Positions 15,471-18,997 of a stretch of DNA of 18,997 nt are shown piece after piece. Origin of the DNA: 4572-123 sp964418755 (GTDB taxonomy: Bacteria; Desulfobacterota; Desulfobacteria; Desulfobacterales; 4572-123); assembly GCA_964418755.1 (NCBI GenBank), contig CAYQNS010000066.1:1-18997 (forward strand), read 5' to 3'. The stretch's first letter is position 1, and each line of letters begins with the position of its first letter. The notes beneath the pieces were generated by a model, which was given only the letters and a program-made list of their open reading frames with translations, did not search any database and was not told the origin of the DNA. The position numbers and the translations under genes are program-made.

Positions 15471-16310
15471 TTATAATTTTCCTTTCCAGGGTATGAGTTT
15501 TCTTTGCATCGAACGCATGCCCAGATCGATAAAGTAACCCGTGACGCCCATGACCATAATACCCATGATGACGATGTCGGTACGTAAATATCGGGACGCA
15601 TTGAGTACCATCCAGCCGACTCCGGATTTGGCCGCCACCATTTCCGCAGCCACCAGGGTGGCCCAGGCAATGCCCATGGCCACACGCATCCCGGTCAATA
15701 TTTCCGGCATGGCGTTTGGCAGGATAACTCGTCTGACGATTTGCCAGTGATTGGCTCCGAGGGTATATGCCGCATGGATTTTTTCTACACTTGCGCTTTT
15801 GACACCGGAGCGGCTGTTTATAACAATAATCGAGAAACTGGCCAGGAAAAGCAGCATGATCTTGCCGTCATCGCCAATGCCGAACCATATGATGATCAGA
15901 GGAATATATGCCAAAGGGGGGACAGGTCGGTAAAGTTCGACAAGAGGGTCGGCAATGCCCCTGGCAATGGTGTTGATGCCCATTCCAAGCCCAACCGGAA
16001 TGCCGATCAAGCATCCCAGTCCCCAGCCAATAAAGACACGATAGAGGCTGATGCCGATGTGCCCCCAGAGATAATGCCCTCGATATCCCTCGGTAAAACC
16101 GATGGCGTAAAATTCTTCCAGAACCTGGGCAGGAGAAGGGAGAAACAGGTCGGAAACAACATCGAAATAAGAAGCCAAACTCCAGGCGATCAGGACAGAC
16201 AGAACACTGGCAAGGCTCCAAAACTTTCCCGGCTCAACCTCAGAAGGATCAGCGAATTTTTTGGTCCTATCGGACTTTTTAAATTTGGTCTTTTTGGCTT
16301 GTTCTTGCAT
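15471..16310 (-). CDS. ABC transporter permease, TauC/SsuC type
   Basis: This 279-residue inner-membrane permease has about six helices. The cytoplasmic ATPase-contact loop is visible as EKIHAAYTLGANHWQIVRRV then ILPNAMPEI. Ahead lies the family block RPVPPLAYIPLIIIWFGIGD. The soluble N-terminus is basic (about 1-30). AGGAG upstream supports ATG 16310. It ends TAA at 15471, with the mtbB remnant starting within about 50 bases. Relatives move sulfonates, nitrate, pyrimidine precursors and other small molecules; the mtbB context suggests a methylated amine here (inference). The gap to the ATPase gene is 125 bases. Confidence 0.9.
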   Translation of the reverse strand: MQEQAKKTKFKKSDRTKKFADPSEVEPGKFWSLASVLSVLIAWSLASYFDVVSDLFLPSPAQVLEEFYAIGFTEGYRGHYLWGHIGISLYRVFIGWGLGCLIGIPVGLGMGINTIARGIADPLVELYRPVPPLAYIPLIIIWFGIGDDGKIMLLFLASFSIIVINSRSGVKSASVEKIHAAYTLGANHWQIVRRVILPNAMPEILTGMRVAMGIAWATLVAAEMVAAKSGVGWMVLNASRYLRTDIVIMGIMVMGVTGYFIDLGMRSMQRKLIPWKGKL

Positions 16311-16435
16311 AGGAACTCCTAAAGATTAGCGGACTTATTGCCATTCATATCAAAAAGCGCTTTATTCGACGAGGCCGACTGACGAACCAGGCTTAAAAAA
16401 AGTAACTTGGTGACGGTCAAGGGCCTGTTTTTTAT

Positions 16436-17269
16436 TCAGCCATGAACCAAGGTTTCTTCTTCCATGCCCCAAATAATTTCCAGGATATCTTCCCTGATCT
16501 CAATAAACTCTTTTGATGATTTGACCTCCCTGGTCGGTTTGTCAAAATCTCTTGTAGAAAAGGGAAGATCGTAATGTTTGATGATTTTACCAGGTCTGGA
16601 AGAAAGAACGATCAACTCAGTAGAGAGATAGACGGCCTCTTCGACGCTGTGTGTAATAAAGACGCAAAGTTTATTCGTTTCCTGCCAGAGTTTTATGATC
16701 AGGGACTGCATTTTTTCCCGGGTGAGTGCGTCCAGTGCCCCGAGGGGTTCATCCATGAGCATGATGGTGGGATTGTTCACCAGACAGCGGATAATGGCCA
16801 CCCTTTGGCGCATCCCCCCGGAAAGATTGTAAATAGGAGCATGGGAAAAATTTTTTAAATTGACAAGGTCCAGGTATTCATTGACTCTTTCCCGGCATTC
16901 TTTCTCAGGGACATTGTTGATTTTCAGGCCAAAGGCTACATTCTCATACACAGTCATCCATTCGAAGAGGGCGCCGGTTTGAAAGACCATCCCCCGGTCC
17001 TGTCCAGGACCTTCCACTTCGGACCCGTTGAGCATCACTTTCCCGGTGGTGGGTTTGATAAAGCCGGCGATTATGTTCAACAGCGTGGTTTTTCCACAAC
17101 CAGACGGCCCGACAAAGCTCACAAGTTGATTTTTACTGAAGTCGAGACTGATATCCTGGAGTGCGTCTACTTCTCTTCCGTCGGCAGTGCGATATGTCAT
17201 CCCAAGGTTTTCACATACGAGCTCAGTTGAAGGGTTTGAAGAATTGCTTGTGTTCTGTGTTGTGGACAT
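16436..17269 (-). CDS. ABC transporter ATPase, TauB/SsuB type
   Basis: This 277-residue ATP-binding subunit has Walker A GPSGCGKTT (54-62), Q-loop Gln97 in VFQTGALFEW, signature LSGGMRQR (149-156), Walker B IMLMDEP (169-175), D-loop GALDALT and switch His207 in FITHS. ATG 17267-17269 is chosen because AGGAG lies about eight bases upstream; a nine-residue longer version from 17296 lacks a site. The C-terminal tail after the ATPase fold is short. It is the second gene of a binding protein - ATPase - permease operon. Confidence 0.95.
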   Translation of the reverse strand: MSTTQNTSNSSNPSTELVCENLGMTYRTADGREVDALQDISLDFSKNQLVSFVGPSGCGKTTLLNIIAGFIKPTTGKVMLNGSEVEGPGQDRGMVFQTGALFEWMTVYENVAFGLKINNVPEKECRERVNEYLDLVNLKNFSHAPIYNLSGGMRQRVAIIRCLVNNPTIMLMDEPLGALDALTREKMQSLIIKLWQETNKLCVFITHSVEEAVYLSTELIVLSSRPGKIIKHYDLPFSTRDFDKPTREVKSSKEFIEIREDILEIIWGMEEETLVHG

Positions 17270-17301
17270 TAATCGGCTCCTATATAAAAGGTTCATCCCA
17301 C

Positions 17302-17334
17302 CCCAGCATCCGTCGAAATGATTCGGATGCTGGG
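17302..17334 (-). other. Intercistronic stem-loop between binding-protein and ATPase genes
   Basis: CCCAGCATCCG (17302-17312) and CGGATGCTGGG (17324-17334) form a perfect 11-bp stem with an 11-base loop, 17 bases past the binding-protein stop. There is no T-run, so it is not a standard terminator. Such stems often protect the upstream mRNA and so raise binding protein over ATPase and permease. Confidence 0.75.
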
Positions 17335-17351
17335 CGGGGGGCTATAGGTGG

Positions 17352-18368
17352 TTATTCTTTGACGGCTTCATAGAAACTTTGATCCACATATTTTAAGATC
17401 TCTTTTTTATCCAACTTTTTGTCAATTTCACCCTGCTGTTTCAGAAAATCACTCATGCCAACTGCAAAATCGATGAGTTGCCCAGGATTGTCAGTCGTCC
17501 CCAACCAGTTTTGGCTTATTTGGTCTTTTTTCTGCAAGTATATCATGTTTTCGAGTATACTCTTGCACTGTTTAACTTCGATTCCGGCCACTTTGGCAAT
17601 CAGCTCGGCGCCTTTATCAGGATTATTTAGTAAAAACCGGGTTGATTTGTCGGTGACTTCCAGAAATTTGGTGATCAGTTCGGGGTGTTTCTTGGCAAAA
17701 TCCTTGTTGGCACAGATGATATCAAAGATTTTGATGCCCCACCGTTCCTGGTCTTCAGCAGAGACAATGAGGTGCCCGTCGGCTTTGAGCATGTTGGAAA
17801 CCGCTGGTTCCCAACCACAACCACAATCCAGATCACCGCGCATGAATGCTGCCGTAGTGTCCTGAGGGGACATGTCGTACAGATCGACATCACTTTTGGA
17901 TCGACCAAATATTTCAAGTGTTTTTAAAAGCTTGTAATGTGATACGGAACTGAAGGGAACCCCTATTTTTTTGCCTTTCAAATCCCTGGGGGAAATGATC
18001 CCGGAACCGTCCTTGGCCACACAATTGTCATTGGCGGCATAACTCACGGCAATCCCGATGAGTTTCATGTCGGTTCCCTGAGTGAGTCCGGAAATAAAAG
18101 GTATGATTCCAAGTGAGTAGGCAATATCGATGTCTCCGGAAACAACGGCCATGGCGATCTGGTCCGGACTGTCAAAGTCCCGGAAATCAACTTTCATACC
18201 CAGCTCCTGCTCGAACCAGCCCTTAGCTTCGCCCACCTGGTAACTGCAGGGCCAGCCAGGGTAATAGGCGACCATCAGCTTGTCCTTTTTGGCAAAACTG
18301 CTGCCCGGTATCCCAAATGCAATGAGTAACAAAATCAACATGGCGAGGGGGAAAAATCTGTTTTTCAT
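17352..18368 (-). CDS. ABC transporter substrate-binding protein, TauA/SsuA type
   Basis: This 338-residue periplasmic protein has a signal peptide (1-26, cut after SFA). The two-lobe fold is seen in VAYYPGWPCSYQVGEAKGWFEQELG, SPDQIAMAVVSGDIDIAYSLG and DLKGKKIGVPFSSVSHYKLL. AAAGGAGG six bases before ATG 18366-18368 fixes the start; a longer GTG frame from 18419 is rejected. The aromatic YYPGWP segment near the pocket would suit a cationic or zwitterionic amine, but taurine-like sulfonates remain possible. It is the first gene of the ABC operon, 248 bases after mtbB on the same strand. Confidence 0.9.
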   Translation of the reverse strand: MKNRFFPLAMLILLLIAFGIPGSSFAKKDKLMVAYYPGWPCSYQVGEAKGWFEQELGMKVDFRDFDSPDQIAMAVVSGDIDIAYSLGIIPFISGLTQGTDMKLIGIAVSYAANDNCVAKDGSGIISPRDLKGKKIGVPFSSVSHYKLLKTLEIFGRSKSDVDLYDMSPQDTTAAFMRGDLDCGCGWEPAVSNMLKADGHLIVSAEDQERWGIKIFDIICANKDFAKKHPELITKFLEVTDKSTRFLLNNPDKGAELIAKVAGIEVKQCKSILENMIYLQKKDQISQNWLGTTDNPGQLIDFAVGMSDFLKQQGEIDKKLDKKEILKYVDQSFYEAVKE

Positions 18369-18616
18369 AACGAACCTCCTTTGGTTTTGAAAATAATGAA
18401 ACAAAATGGAGCCACACACCCAGTCTTTTTTTGGATTGTTACCACCTCCTTAACCGCTTATGTCCATGAAACACAGATCTCACTGCCGTCCAGAATGATG
18501 CGCCCACCTGTTTGAGTTTTGTTGTGGAGAGGCATGGCACCCGAACCGCCTTCAACTCAGGGCTATCCGGCTTCGACATTCAGAACCTCAAAACCGCCGG
18601 TGTTTAGTCAAACCAG

Positions 18617-18997
18617 TTAAAAAGATTTGTAAGATTTGATGCCCACCCGTTTTTTGAACATGTTGACACAATTGATTTCCAGGTCGAGCAGTTCAGCGAT
18701 TCTGAACTTGGCGTCAATGCCTTTGGCCACACCCGGCGTTTCGTTGACAACACCGATATCCAGGTCCTCCCGGACTTCGTTCATGACAACGGTATCGCCG
18801 AGGTCCGGCACCGAGACGCCCAGTTTCTCCGCTACATACACTTTGGCTGCATCAATTCTCATGCCCCGGTTCAGTTGCATACGCGCTACCAGATCTCCGG
18901 CAGTACGTATTCCGCCCATCCCCGAAACAACCGCATGCGCCGCATGCATTCCCAGAGGATCGCCGACGCCTACCTACAACCCGTCGAGTCGGCAGAG
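18617..18997 (-). CDS. mtbB: Dimethylamine:corrinoid methyltransferase MtbB with pyrrolysine codon (5' end outside window)
   Basis: This is the 3' end of an mtbB gene reading leftward from the window edge. Seven codons (LCRLDGL) precede an in-frame TAG at 18974-18976, then 118 codons to TAA at 18617-18619. The C-terminus (GVGDPLGM, SGMGGIRTAGDLVARM, NRGMRIDAAKVYVAEKLGV, ELLDLEINCVNMFKKRV) aligns along its length with methanogen MtbB, where the TAG site is pyrrolysine that activates the methylamine for transfer to a corrinoid. Translated conventionally, only an anonymous ~110-residue frame from an internal ATG would be called. Full function needs pylS, pylT and pylBCD, not in this window. The protein should be cytoplasmic and pair with an MtbC-like corrinoid protein. 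Confidence 0.9.
18974..18976 (-). other. In-frame amber codon at the pyrrolysine position (full copy)
   Basis: The minus-strand TAG lies between LDGL and VGVGDPLGMH, exactly matching the pyrrolysine site of MtbB. The second copy at 15376-15378 has the same codon in the same context, so sequencing error or random mutation is unlikely. Confidence 0.9.

Noticed and set aside
15161..15685. 174-codon minus-strand open frame spanning the permease end and mtbB remnant
   Set aside because: It is out of frame with both the permease and MtbB homologies, which explain the region better.
1..18997. CRISPR array, tRNA-Pyl or pyl biosynthesis genes
   Set aside because: No regularly spaced repeats were seen. 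No tRNA with loop CTCTAAA and no PylS/PylBCD-like protein was found in the window.

Overview
The window looks like a chromosomal piece of an anaerobic sulfate-reducing or related Desulfobacterota (Desulfobacterales-like) genome. The evidence is a periplasmic tetraheme class III cytochrome c, a NarI/TmcC-like cytochrome b and an HdrC-like Fe-S protein, a MetV-type protein of the methylene-tetrahydrofolate reductase system, a one-piece class I fumarase, and a pyrrolysine-encoded methylamine methyltransferase gene (mtbB). The species cannot be named from sequence alone.

Layout. Positions 1-1372 are AT-rich and accessory-looking: the end of an unknown gene, a PLD-like 244-codon gene, and about 560 bp of non-coding sequence with possible insertion-sequence scars. 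A tRNA-Leu(CAA) with its own promoter and terminator follows (1373-1531). Forward-strand genes then encode an orphan GAF/PAS histidine kinase, a thymidylate synthase-family enzyme and a class I fumarase. From 6.3 kb to the end every gene is on the minus strand. In transcription order from the right edge these are: mtbB (3' end only), a Tau/Ssu-type ABC transporter (binding protein, ATPase, permease), a truncated second mtbB 3' fragment, a cytochrome b / HdrC-like / cytochrome c3 / metV / BCCT transporter cluster, a ridA / cyuA / cbiR-like operon, tandem terminators and crcB.

Main discovery. Both mtbB copies carry an in-frame TAG at the position where methanogen MtbB has pyrrolysine (context LDGL-TAG-VGVGDPLGMH). 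Standard translation therefore cuts the protein and shows only anonymous ~110-118 codon open frames. The copy at the right edge is presumably full length beyond the window. The copy at 15.0-15.4 kb is a 3' remnant fused just behind the ABC permease, so the transporter cassette is bracketed by direct repeats of the mtbB 3' end. The first ~117 bases after the TAG are about 94% identical between copies, against about 78% in the last ~200 bases.

How the genes may work together (inference). The ABC and BCCT transporters could import methylated amines or betaines. MtbB would move a methyl group to a corrinoid protein, and CbiR could adjust the cobamide. MetV, with a MetF encoded elsewhere, could oxidise methyl-tetrahydrofolate. 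The HdrC-like, cytochrome b and cytochrome c3 proteins could carry the electrons to the membrane or periplasm. CyuA and RidA form a separate, self-consistent cysteine-degradation pair. No pyl biosynthesis genes or tRNA-Pyl were seen here; they should lie elsewhere in the genome.
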